Assembly: GCA_964562405.1 (NCBI GenBank)
Contig: CAZLTC010000002.1
Coordinates: 25,865-89,864, forward strand
Length of the DNA stretch: 64,000 nucleotides
Origin: WJLY01 sp964562405
GTDB lineage: Bacteria > Joyebacterota > Joyebacteria > Joyebacterales > Joyebacteraceae
Direction: 5' to 3'
Shown here: one piece after another, positions 51,886-59,924 of the stretch
Layout: each line of letters opens with the position of its first letter
Position numbering within the stretch: position 1 is the first letter of the stretch
Program-made: the position numbers and the translations under genes
Notes under the pieces: generated by a model
Database searches by the model: none
What the model saw: only the letters and a program-made list of their open reading frames with translations
Told to the model about the DNA's origin: nothing

Positions 51886-53157
51886 ATGAAGAAGGTGCAC
51901 TTTCAGAGCTTCGCTCTGGTTCTGACCGTTGCTGCCATCCTGCTGCCGAGCATAGCGGCGGTTGCGAAGCCCGTGGAGCTGGTGCCCACGAGCAACGATG
52001 GAATCCTGGTCTTCGCGTCTGAGGACGGCATGTTCAAGTGGTGGATCGACACCCGTGTCTATCTGGACACGGCGTTCTACATGGAAGACAAGAACGACCT
52101 GGGTAACGGCACGCAGATTCGTCGCGCACGCATGGCGTGGAAGGCCATCCTCTGGGACGACTGGTACGCCGAGGTCGACTCGGACTTCGCCGAGGAAGCC
52201 ACCGCCCTGAAGGACGCCTATGTCCGCTACGACAACCTCTTCAACAGACACGGCTATCTGCGGGTCGGCAACTTCCGCACGCCGTTCGGCCTTGAGGAGA
52301 ACACGTCGAGCCGGTACATCATGTTCATGGAGCGCAGTCAGGGCACCGATCCTTTCGTGCCCGGCCGTCGCATTGGTCTTGAAGTCGCCAACTGGGGTGA
52401 CATGTACCGCGTTGCTCTCGACGCCTTCGGACCTGACGTGGAGGACTTCGAGACCGAAGATCAGGACATGAACTGGAATGTCGCAGGTCGTCTGACGGTC
52501 GTTCCGATCAGAGACGAACACAAGGTCCTGCACCTGGGCGGCGCTTACGCCATGATGAAGCCGACCTTCACGGACGAGAACGATGTCGGTGAGGTCCGGT
52601 TCCGCACCCGCAACGAGACACACGTCCTGAACTACAAGTTCGTCTCGACGGGCAAGATGAAGGAAGCGGAGAGCTACACGCTGTTCGGCGGCGAGCTCGC
52701 CTTCGCCATGGACCGCCTGTTGATCCAGGGTGAATACATGGGTGCGACAGTAACGATGGGTGATGTGCCGGAAGAGGAAGAGACACGCGCCGACGCATGC
52801 TGCGATCCGAGCTTCTCGGGCATGTACGGCTTCATCAGCTACTTCCTTACCGATGACACGCATCCCTATGATCACACGTCCGGTGAGTTCGGTCAGGTGA
52901 AGCCGACCGGCAAGATGGGCGCTGTGGAGCTGGCGGCCCGCTACAGCACGCTCAACCTGACCGATAAGGACGCGGAGATACTCGGTGGCGAGTCGACCGC
53001 GCTGACCGTCGGCCTCAACTGGTATCCCAACACCAACATCAAGATCATGGCGAACTACGTGATGGTCAATAACGACGAGAACGCGAACGCTGACGGTGAT
53101 CTTGAGGGAAATGACGACTACGGCATCTTCCAGATGCGAGTTCAGGCAGCGTTCTAG
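51886..53157 (+). CDS. OprO/OprP-like phosphate-selective porin
   Basis: A 423-residue outer-membrane beta-barrel protein. The ATG at 51886 follows GAGGGGGAG and starts a signal peptide (about 1-27, cleavage near AVA-KPV). The mature protein has IDTRVYLDTAFYMED, then QIRRARMAWKAILWDDWYAEVDSDFAE, VRYDNLFNRHGYLRVGNFRTPFGLEE, the family's opening strands, and ends with an aromatic strand (FQMRVQAAF) as expected for BAM-dependent insertion. OprO/OprP porins take up phosphate or polyphosphate. The downstream genes (CYTH-like, Ppx, DUF47, Pit) agree with a phosphate role. Confidence 0.85.
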   Translation: MKKVHFQSFALVLTVAAILLPSIAAVAKPVELVPTSNDGILVFASEDGMFKWWIDTRVYLDTAFYMEDKNDLGNGTQIRRARMAWKAILWDDWYAEVDSDFAEEATALKDAYVRYDNLFNRHGYLRVGNFRTPFGLEENTSSRYIMFMERSQGTDPFVPGRRIGLEVANWGDMYRVALDAFGPDVEDFETEDQDMNWNVAGRLTVVPIRDEHKVLHLGGAYAMMKPTFTDENDVGEVRFRTRNETHVLNYKFVSTGKMKEAESYTLFGGELAFAMDRLLIQGEYMGATVTMGDVPEEEETRADACCDPSFSGMYGFISYFLTDDTHPYDHTSGEFGQVKPTGKMGAVELAARYSTLNLTDKDAEILGGESTALTVGLNWYPNTNIKIMANYVMVNNDENANADGDLEGNDDYGIFQMRVQAAF

Positions 53158-53212
53158 CCATCGCGTCACACAGGCCGGAGGTCGGCCGCAGCAATGCTCC
53201 GATCTGCCATCA

Positions 53213-53254
53213 CTGCTCGCCGCGGCCACAAGCTGCGGCGAGCAGGTTCTTATT
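53213..53254 (+). terminator. Terminator after porin gene
   Basis: CTGCTCGCCGC (53213-53223) pairs perfectly with GCGGCGAGCAG (53235-53245), followed by GTTCTTATT. It lies 39 bases before the next ATG, so the porin is partly insulated from the downstream cluster. Confidence 0.8.
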
Positions 53255-53292
53255 GCGCGTTCGTCATCTCACAGGGTAGAGAAGAGAGGACC

Positions 53293-53883
53293 ATGGAGAA
53301 GATCACACCCCGCTGGGAGTACAGGATCTTCGCGGAGGACCTGGGCGCGGTCGAGGGTAACATCAGAGCGCACGGGGAGCCGCGGGTGAAGGAGAGCGCG
53401 GAGGACTATATCGTCTGCCGTTCGAGCGGGAACAACGTGAAGATCCGGGACGGGCTATTGGACATCAAGGAGCTCGTGAACACCAACGAGAATACACTTG
53501 AGCAGTGGATGCCGGTGCTCAAGGTCGGCTTTCCCTGCTCGGCGGACGATGTCGCCAGGATCTTCTCCGCGTTCGATCTGGCCCGTCCGGAGATGGGGCG
53601 CGCCAAGTACACTTACGACCAGTTCATCGGCGAGGTCGTCGGCGGCACCGACGGGCTGGCAGTGGTGAAGGTGACCAAGAAGCGTAACGGGTACATGATT
53701 CGCGAGGTGATCGTCGAGGTGGCCGATGTTACGTTCGACGACGTCGCCTTGAGAACGGCCGCCGCGGAGCACATCGATCCGGCACTCGTCATGGAGATCG
53801 CGCGCGAGCTTGGCCTCGATGCATTCCCCAACACCAACTACATCAAGGCGATGAAGAATGTCGTCGGGATGGAGGCCGTCTGA
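53293..53883 (+). CDS. CYTH-like protein of the polyphosphate/phosphate cluster (tentative)
   Basis: A 196-residue protein. Alternating strands rich in charged residues (WEYRIFAEDLG, DYIVCRSSGNNVKIRDGLLDIKEL, VVKVTKKRNGYMIREVIVEVADV) followed by a helical end (IARELGLDAFPNTNYIKAMKN) recall the triphosphate-tunnel (CYTH) superfamily. The canonical ExExK signature is only loosely present (WEYRIF). CYTH proteins bind triphosphate or polyphosphate, which agrees with the overlapping next gene, a Ppx/GppA phosphatase. AGAGAGGACC precedes the ATG. The family call is an inference. Confidence 0.55.
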   Translation: MEKITPRWEYRIFAEDLGAVEGNIRAHGEPRVKESAEDYIVCRSSGNNVKIRDGLLDIKELVNTNENTLEQWMPVLKVGFPCSADDVARIFSAFDLARPEMGRAKYTYDQFIGEVVGGTDGLAVVKVTKKRNGYMIREVIVEVADVTFDDVALRTAAAEHIDPALVMEIARELGLDAFPNTNYIKAMKNVVGMEAV

Positions 53884-54836
53884 TGGGGATCCGCGCGGGA
53901 GGCCTCGTGACGGGAACTCACGCCGTCATCGACATCGGCACGAACTCACTGAAGATGCATGTGGCGGCCGTACACGACGGACAGACGGAGGTGCTCGGTG
54001 ACTTCACCGAGGTCACGCGTCTGGGCGAGGGGCTCCACGAGACCGGCAGGCTCAGCGCCGAGGCCATCGCGCGCAACGTCGAGGCCGTCGAGTCGTTCAA
54101 GGCGAAGGCCCTGAAGCTCGGCGCGGGGACGATCGTCGTCGTCGGCACCATGGCGCTGCGCTCGGCGAGCAACGCGAAGGCATTCACCGACGCCGTGCGC
54201 GAGTGCTGCGGGCTCGCGGTGGAGGTCGTGCCCGGGGAGGAGGAGGCGAGGCTCTCGTACCTGGCCGTGGTCTCGGGCTTGGGAACCGGTGAGGGCCGCG
54301 TCGTGGTTTTCGACACGGGCGGCGGGAGCACCGAGTTCATCTTCGGCGACGGTGAGGAGATCCTCGACCGCTTCAGTCTCGATATCGGCTCGCGTCGACC
54401 GACCGAGGAGTTTTGCACGTCGGATCCGGTGACCGAGGCCGAGCTGGCTTCCATGGTCGCCTTCTTTGAACAGGAGTTCATGCGCCTGAAGCCAGGTGTG
54501 GACTCGCTGGTCGGGATGGGTGGGACTGTAACCAGCCTGGGCGCGGTCTATCACAAGATGAAGGTCTACGATGCGGACGTGATCCAGGGGTCCGTGCTCA
54601 CGCTCGACGAGGTCGAACGGCAGATGGAGATGTACCGTTCGCGGACCATTGCCGAACGGCGCGAGACGGTCGGACTCATGCCGAAGCGCGCCGACATCAT
54701 CCTGGCGGGAGCAGCCATCGTGATGACGGTGATGCGCAAACTGGGCGCCGCGGAGCTGACCATCAGCGACCGGGGACTGCGGCACGGCCTGTTCTATGAT
54801 CTCTTCGTGCGAGGCGGGAAGACGACGTCCTCATGA
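53883..54836 (+). CDS. ppx: Exopolyphosphatase / guanosine pentaphosphate phosphatase family protein
   Basis: A 317-residue protein of the actin/ASKHA fold. Motifs: VIDIGTNSLKM at the N-terminus (phosphate-binding loop 1), VVVGTMALRSASN, GEEEARLSYLAV, FDTGGGSTEFIF (the conserved DxGGGSxE) and VGMGGTVTSLGA. It covers the two core domains without the C-terminal HD domain of longer Ppx/GppA proteins. It would hydrolyse terminal phosphates from polyphosphate or pppGpp. Its ATG overlaps the previous stop by one base and its stop overlaps the next ATG, so translation is coupled across three genes. Confidence 0.9.
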   Translation: MGIRAGGLVTGTHAVIDIGTNSLKMHVAAVHDGQTEVLGDFTEVTRLGEGLHETGRLSAEAIARNVEAVESFKAKALKLGAGTIVVVGTMALRSASNAKAFTDAVRECCGLAVEVVPGEEEARLSYLAVVSGLGTGEGRVVVFDTGGGSTEFIFGDGEEILDRFSLDIGSRRPTEEFCTSDPVTEAELASMVAFFEQEFMRLKPGVDSLVGMGGTVTSLGAVYHKMKVYDADVIQGSVLTLDEVERQMEMYRSRTIAERRETVGLMPKRADIILAGAAIVMTVMRKLGAAELTISDRGLRHGLFYDLFVRGGKTTSS

Positions 54837-56335
54837 GACTGACGACACGGCTGTTTGGATGGATTGCGCTTGTGGCGGTCGCGGCGACGATCATGCCGTC
54901 GACGGCCGCACAGGCGGCATATCCTGACAGGCCCATCTCCATCGTTGTCCACACCAAGCCGGGCGGTGCGATCGATCTGACCGCGCGTGTCGTTGCCAAG
55001 ATCGCTCGCAGCTACACCGACGTCCCTCTGGTGGTTGAGAACCGATACGGGGGGTCCGGCGCGGTGGCCATGCGGGCCGTACTCGGTGCCCCAGCCGATG
55101 GCTACATGTTGCTGGCCACCCCGGCCACGTTCGTCTCGACCGTGCAGATCACGCAGAGCGACTTCGGGATGGACGACTTCTACTTCCTCGCGTGTCTGAC
55201 AGAGGCGCCCGAGGCTCTCATAACCAATCGTCACAGCGACGTCGTCACCTTTGAGGAGATAGTGGCCGACGCCCGCGCCAAGGGCGGACGCCAGATCTGG
55301 GTCGGGCCGGGCGTTGGCAGTCTGGACCACCTGATGGCCATCAAGACGTGGGACAAGGTGGGTATAACCGGCACGTGGGTGCCGTACGATGGCGGCGGAG
55401 CTGCCATCGCCGCGCTTCTCGGTAGGCACGGCGTCGTCTACGTGGGAAATCCTGAGGACGTGAAGGGCCGGCCCGATCTGCACATCGCCGTCGTGTCGGC
55501 GCGCAGGCGGCTGGAGCTCTTTCCCGACACGCCGACGTTCCTCGAGCTGGGATACGACCTCCCGGCCGAGGTCATGTGGCGCGGGTTCGCGGTCCGGCAG
55601 GGCACACCTCCGGACGTGGTCGCCTATCTGGAGGACCTGCTCTACAAGGTCAGCCAGGACGAGGAGTGGCTCGCCTTCGTGGAAGCGAACTCGGCGGTGG
55701 CCGTCTTCTACGGTCACGACGAGTTTACCGCGCTGGTCGACCGCGACAGCCGTGACTCGGTCAAGTACCTGCGCATGGCGAAGATCCTGGCGTCTGAGGA
55801 GGACGTGTCCGCGCGCCGGATCCGCATCCTGTCGTGGCTGATGATCCCCGTGGCCGCTGCGCTTCTCGCGATCATGCTGCGGCTCCGCCGACGCCGTCCG
55901 ACGGGAGCGATCGTCGTCGCCGGCGTAGCACTGGCGCTGGCCGCGCTCTTCTTCGTCCGCGCCTGGGGATTCCCGCCGCCGACGCCGGGACAGAACGTCG
56001 GTCCCGCGAGCATCCCTCTGATCTGGTCCGTGCTGCTGGCCATCTTCGCTGTGATGGAGATCCGCGCCGACCTTGTCGAGCACGAGGACGTCAAACACGG
56101 CCGGGTCAAGCTCGTGCTGGGCATCATCCTGTTGATGGGGGTCTTCGTGGTCCTCATGCCGCGAGTGGGGTTCTTCCCAGCGACGGTGCTGCTCCTGGTG
56201 GGCGGCATCTACGCGATCGGCTACCGGCGTCACGCCGCGGTGGCGGTAGTGACCGCCTCCGTGCTCGCGTTCTGCTACCTCGTGTTCGTTCGCATCCTCG
56301 GGCTGCCGCTGCCCGCGGGCAGTCTGTTCCAGTAG
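54833..56335 (+). CDS. Tripartite tricarboxylate transporter: TctC binding protein fused to TctB
   Basis: A 500-residue fusion. Residues 1-29 are a signal peptide. About 30-325 form a TctC-type solute-binding domain (YPDRPISIVVHTKPGGAID, then GGSGAVAMRAVLGAPADGYML, and the late QGTPPDVVAYLEDLLYK). About 335-500 have membrane helices that match the small subunit TctB (IPLIWSVLLAIFAVMEI, LGIILLMGVFVVLMPRVGFFPAT, and the ending VRILGLPLPAGSLFQ). In the usual system TctC is a free periplasmic protein and TctB a separate subunit; here one chain does both. The ligand is unknown (citrate or another carboxylate in characterised members). The ATG overlaps the ppx stop (ATGA). Confidence 0.88.
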   Translation: MRLTTRLFGWIALVAVAATIMPSTAAQAAYPDRPISIVVHTKPGGAIDLTARVVAKIARSYTDVPLVVENRYGGSGAVAMRAVLGAPADGYMLLATPATFVSTVQITQSDFGMDDFYFLACLTEAPEALITNRHSDVVTFEEIVADARAKGGRQIWVGPGVGSLDHLMAIKTWDKVGITGTWVPYDGGGAAIAALLGRHGVVYVGNPEDVKGRPDLHIAVVSARRRLELFPDTPTFLELGYDLPAEVMWRGFAVRQGTPPDVVAYLEDLLYKVSQDEEWLAFVEANSAVAVFYGHDEFTALVDRDSRDSVKYLRMAKILASEEDVSARRIRILSWLMIPVAAALLAIMLRLRRRRPTGAIVVAGVALALAALFFVRAWGFPPPTPGQNVGPASIPLIWSVLLAIFAVMEIRADLVEHEDVKHGRVKLVLGIILLMGVFVVLMPRVGFFPATVLLLVGGIYAIGYRRHAAVAVVTASVLAFCYLVFVRILGLPLPAGSLFQ

Positions 56336-56348
56336 ACGGAGAGGTCGG

Positions 56349-57863
56349 ATGGATGTCCTGCACAATCTGATGGGTGGCTTCGCGACGCTCGTGGGCGCCG
56401 GTCTGTCGGGCATCGCTTGGTGGGAACCCTTCATCGTGATCGTGGCAGGCATAATGATCGGGATATTCGTGGGTGTCATGCCCGGTCTGTCCGCGTCCAC
56501 CGGGGTGGCCCTGATGGTGCCGTTCACCTATGGGATGCACCCCCTGATCGCTCTTATTCTGCTCGCGGCCGTCTACACGGCGTCGGCGTACGGGGGCTGC
56601 ATCACCGCGATCGCCATCAACACGCCCGGAACTCCGGCCGCGGTCGCGCTGGTCTTTGACGGCTACGCGCTGACAAGGCGAGGCGAGCCCGGGCGCGCGC
56701 TCGGCACGGCGCTCATCGCCAACTGCTCGGGAGGCATCCTGGGGACGTTCATCCTCATCGCGTTCTCTGTCCCGCTCGCCAGGGCGGCGCTTGCGTTCGG
56801 CCCTCCGGAGTACTTCGCGCTGGCCGTCTTCGGTCTGACCATTGTCGTGTCCATGTCCTCCAAGAGCATGGTCAAAGGCGCGGTGAGTACCGTTCTCGGT
56901 CTTCTGCTGATGACCATCGGTCTCGATCCCATCACGGGGTTCATGCGTTACACGTTCGGGAGGCCCGAGCTGATAGATGGCATCTCGTTCATCCCGGCGC
57001 TGATCGGTCTTTTCGCCGTGGGGGAGGTCCTGCTCAACATCGAGCGCATGGAATCGGTCAAGGCTGCCATGAAGACCTTCTCGAGCAAGATGCCGGGGCG
57101 CAAGGACCTCTTGGGAGTCAGACGGAGCATCCTTCAGTCGTCAGTGCTCGGGACCATCATCGGTGTAGTCCCCGGAGCGGGCGCGACGATCGCCGCGTTC
57201 ATCGCATACAACGAGGCCCGCCGGGTCAGCAGGAAGCCCGAGGAATTTGGGGAGGGCAGTCTCGAGGGGATCGCGGCGCCTGCCGCGGCGGCCGGAGGTT
57301 CGGTCGGCGGGGCTCTCGTTCCGCTTCTGACCCTGGGGATTCCCGGAAGCGCCGCGACAGCTGTTCTCATCGGCGCGTTGATGCTCCACGGCGTGACGCC
57401 GGGGCCCGAGCTTTTTGCTGGGAAGAACTCGTACCTCGTCTACGGTCTCTTCGCCAGCCTGGTGCTCGGCAACGTCGTGCTGCTCGCGCTTGGGGTCATG
57501 GGCAACAGGCTGTGGGTGAAGATAATCTCCGCGCCGAGGGCGCTGCTCTATCCGGTGATCCTGGTCATCGCGTTCGTCGGGAGCTACGGCGTGGCGAACT
57601 CGATGTTCGACGTGCTGGTCTGTTTCATCTTCGGCATTCTCGGGTGGATCCTGCGCCGCTATGGGTTCCCGACCGCGCCGCTCGTGCTGGCCCTGATCCT
57701 CGGCTACATGGCCGAGTCCAACTTCCGCCGCGCCCTCATCATGGGCAATCCGTCGATCTTCATCACCAGCCCGGTCAGCGCGATCATCCTAGTACTGGCC
57801 GTCCTGTCGTTCGCCATGCCCTTCGTTCGCGCCCGGATCGCCAGGCGTCGAGAAGCGAGCTAA
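56349..57863 (+). CDS. tctA: Tripartite tricarboxylate transporter large permease subunit
   Basis: A 504-residue protein with about twelve membrane helices. Typical TctA stretches are GVMPGLSASTGVALMVPFTYGM and YGGCITAIAINTPGTPAAVAL, the signature of the first half. The second half repeats it as GVVPGAGATIAAFIAYNEARR and LTLGIPGSAATAVLIGALMLHGVTPGPEL. It starts 13 bases after the TctC-TctB fusion and forms with it a complete secondary transporter. Confidence 0.93.
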   Translation: MDVLHNLMGGFATLVGAGLSGIAWWEPFIVIVAGIMIGIFVGVMPGLSASTGVALMVPFTYGMHPLIALILLAAVYTASAYGGCITAIAINTPGTPAAVALVFDGYALTRRGEPGRALGTALIANCSGGILGTFILIAFSVPLARAALAFGPPEYFALAVFGLTIVVSMSSKSMVKGAVSTVLGLLLMTIGLDPITGFMRYTFGRPELIDGISFIPALIGLFAVGEVLLNIERMESVKAAMKTFSSKMPGRKDLLGVRRSILQSSVLGTIIGVVPGAGATIAAFIAYNEARRVSRKPEEFGEGSLEGIAAPAAAAGGSVGGALVPLLTLGIPGSAATAVLIGALMLHGVTPGPELFAGKNSYLVYGLFASLVLGNVVLLALGVMGNRLWVKIISAPRALLYPVILVIAFVGSYGVANSMFDVLVCFIFGILGWILRRYGFPTAPLVLALILGYMAESNFRRALIMGNPSIFITSPVSAIILVLAVLSFAMPFVRARIARRREAS

Positions 57864-57875
57864 GGAGCCGAATCG

Positions 57876-58520
57876 ATGCGGAGACTATTCGAACAGACCA
57901 TCCAGCTGACGAAACAGATAGACGACTTCCTCGACGCGATCAGCGACGGCGCCCTGGTCTTCGAGAGAGGCGTCGCGGACTATATGTCCGGGGACTTCGA
58001 GCGCTTTGAACGGAGCTATTCCTCCATCACGGCTCTGGAAAAGCGCGCGGACGAGCTGCGGCGGGCCATCGAGTCGCAGCTCTATCGCTACTCTCTCATC
58101 CCCGAGTCGCGCGGTGATGTGCTGGACCTGCTCGAGAACATGGACAACGTCGTGAACACGGCCAAGACCACGCTGGGCCTGTTCTTGGTCGAGCGCCCCG
58201 AGATGATCCCTGAACTGGAAAGGGAGTGGCTCGACCTTGCCAGTGCCGCCGCGCGCACCTCAGAGGCTGTTGTCCTGGCCGCGCGCGCGTTCTTCCGCGA
58301 CCCGAGCACCGTGAGCGACCACCTTCACAAGGTCCACTTCTACGAGAAAGAGGGCGACAGGATCGCTATGGATCTCAAGCGAAAGATCTTCGAAACAGAC
58401 CTGGAACTGGCCCGCAAGATCCACTTGCGCTACTTCGCTCTGAACGTCGACCGTGTCTCGGACTCGGCCGAGGCCCTGGCCGATCGGCTCGCCATCTACG
58501 CCATCAAGAGGACCGTATAG
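57876..58520 (+). CDS. DUF47 (PhoU-like) protein
   Basis: A 214-residue all-helical protein resembling PhoU. Conserved elements of DUF47 are LEKRADELRRAIESQLY, RGDVLDLLENMDNVVNTA, FYEKEGDRIAMDLKRKIFE and LHLRYFA-type NVDRVSDSAEALADRLAIYA (HLRYFALNVDRVSD). DUF47 genes very often precede Pit-type phosphate permeases and are thought to regulate them. The stop shares one base with the start of the next gene, a Pit transporter. Confidence 0.88.
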   Translation: MRRLFEQTIQLTKQIDDFLDAISDGALVFERGVADYMSGDFERFERSYSSITALEKRADELRRAIESQLYRYSLIPESRGDVLDLLENMDNVVNTAKTTLGLFLVERPEMIPELEREWLDLASAAARTSEAVVLAARAFFRDPSTVSDHLHKVHFYEKEGDRIAMDLKRKIFETDLELARKIHLRYFALNVDRVSDSAEALADRLAIYAIKRTV

Positions 58521-59563
58521 TGGTTCTGTTCTTCCTCTCGAGCGGTCTGTTCCTGGGCTGGTCGCTGGGGGCCAACGACGCCGCCAACGTCTTCGGCACC
58601 GCCGTGGGGACGCGGATGATGCGGTTCACGACTGCCGCTGTAATCTGCAGCGCGTTCGTTATCATCGGTGCTGTGGTCGGCGGCGCCGGCGCCTCCCACA
58701 CGCTTGGCAAGCTGGGCTCCATCAACGCGCTCGGGGGCGCATTCATGGTGGCGCTGTCGGCGGGCTTCACGGTCTATATGATGACGCGCGCGTCGCTGCC
58801 CGTGTCGACATCACAGGCCATCGTGGGCGCGATCATCGGCTGGAACCTCTACTCCGGCTCGCCGACCGACGCGTCGACCCTGGTCGAAATCGTCACCACC
58901 TGGGTGGCGTGTCCGCTACTGGCGGCAGCGTTCGCGATGCTCTCTTACGTGGTGTTCATCAGGCTGTCGCGCAGGTTCCCCGTTCACCTTCTCTGGGAAG
59001 ACACGTATCTGCGCTGGGGCCTGATCCTGGTAGGGATCTTCGGATCATACAGCCTCGGAGCCAACAACATCGCCAACGTTATGGGCGTCTTCGTCCCGGT
59101 GGCGCCTTTCAAGGACCTATCGCTGGCCGGGCTCTTCACCTTCACGGGCGCGCAGCAGCTCTTCCTGGTCGGAGGTATCGCGATCGCGGTAGGCATATTC
59201 ACGTACTCGCGTCGCGTCATGGAGACCGTGGGTGGGAGCCTCTTGAGGCTGACGCCGCAGATGGCACTCATCGTGGTGCTGTCGCAGGCGGTCGTTCTGT
59301 ACCTGTTCTCCAGCCAGGAGCTGAGCGTATGGCTGACGGGACACGGTCTGCCGGCAATCCCGCTCGTGCCGGTTTCGAGTTCGCAGGCTGTGGTCGGCGC
59401 CGTGCTTGGGCTGGGCGTCCTGAAGGGTGGCCGCGGGATCCGCTTCCGCATCCTCGGCGAGATCGCGGCAGGCTGGGTGATGACGCCGGTCATCGCTTGC
59501 GTGATCACGTTCATCGCGCTGTTCTTTCTGCAGAATGTCTTCTCCATACAGGTCATGCAGTAG
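58520..59563 (+). CDS. pit: Low-affinity inorganic phosphate transporter (Pit/PiT family)
   Basis: A 347-residue permease with about ten helices. GTG 58520 overlaps the DUF47 stop by one base, and the frame further upstream is a shadow of that gene. The twin PiT signatures are present: LGANDAANVFGTAVGTRMM in the first half and LGANNIANVMGVFVP in the second. It imports phosphate with protons or as metal-phosphate. It ends the phosphate cluster. Confidence 0.93.
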   Translation: MVLFFLSSGLFLGWSLGANDAANVFGTAVGTRMMRFTTAAVICSAFVIIGAVVGGAGASHTLGKLGSINALGGAFMVALSAGFTVYMMTRASLPVSTSQAIVGAIIGWNLYSGSPTDASTLVEIVTTWVACPLLAAAFAMLSYVVFIRLSRRFPVHLLWEDTYLRWGLILVGIFGSYSLGANNIANVMGVFVPVAPFKDLSLAGLFTFTGAQQLFLVGGIAIAVGIFTYSRRVMETVGGSLLRLTPQMALIVVLSQAVVLYLFSSQELSVWLTGHGLPAIPLVPVSSSQAVVGAVLGLGVLKGGRGIRFRILGEIAAGWVMTPVIACVITFIALFFLQNVFSIQVMQ

Positions 59564-59616
59564 ACGGAGTTCGCGCACGCGGGTCCGTGATGCAATCTCT
59601 ATGAAAGGGGCGTGCC

Positions 59617-59802
59617 GTGAAGATGTTCGTAGTCGTCATCGGTTCCAGCGACGAGGTCGAGACTCAGAAGCAACTTGGTGCGCTGAATGCTGCATGCCGC
59701 GCCTTCGGGGACTACTTGCGCATTGAGTGTGATGCGCCTGAGGATCTGGAGAAGTTCACGAAGGAACTGGCCACATCCTACAACGGGAAGGTCGTGAAGT
59801 AG
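59617..59802 (+). CDS. Small cytoplasmic protein of unknown function
   Basis: A 61-residue protein with an alpha/beta pattern (FVVVIGSSDEVETQ, then a helix LGALNAACRAFGDYLRIECD and a final helix). GTG 59617 has AAAGGGG six bases upstream; an ATG two codons later is the alternative. Lys/Glu-rich, with no family recognised. It follows the Pit gene by 54 bases and may be cotranscribed. Confidence 0.55.
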   Translation: MKMFVVVIGSSDEVETQKQLGALNAACRAFGDYLRIECDAPEDLEKFTKELATSYNGKVVK

Positions 59803-59924
59803 GCGAGGCCACTTCGAGACCGCCTGATGCGCAGCGCGGGACTCCGCTGCTGCTGAGCTTAGACACCTGAGCACGGCGGTGGTATGCTATCGGCCAACAT
59901 GGTCATGGAGAAAGGGGTCCAACG

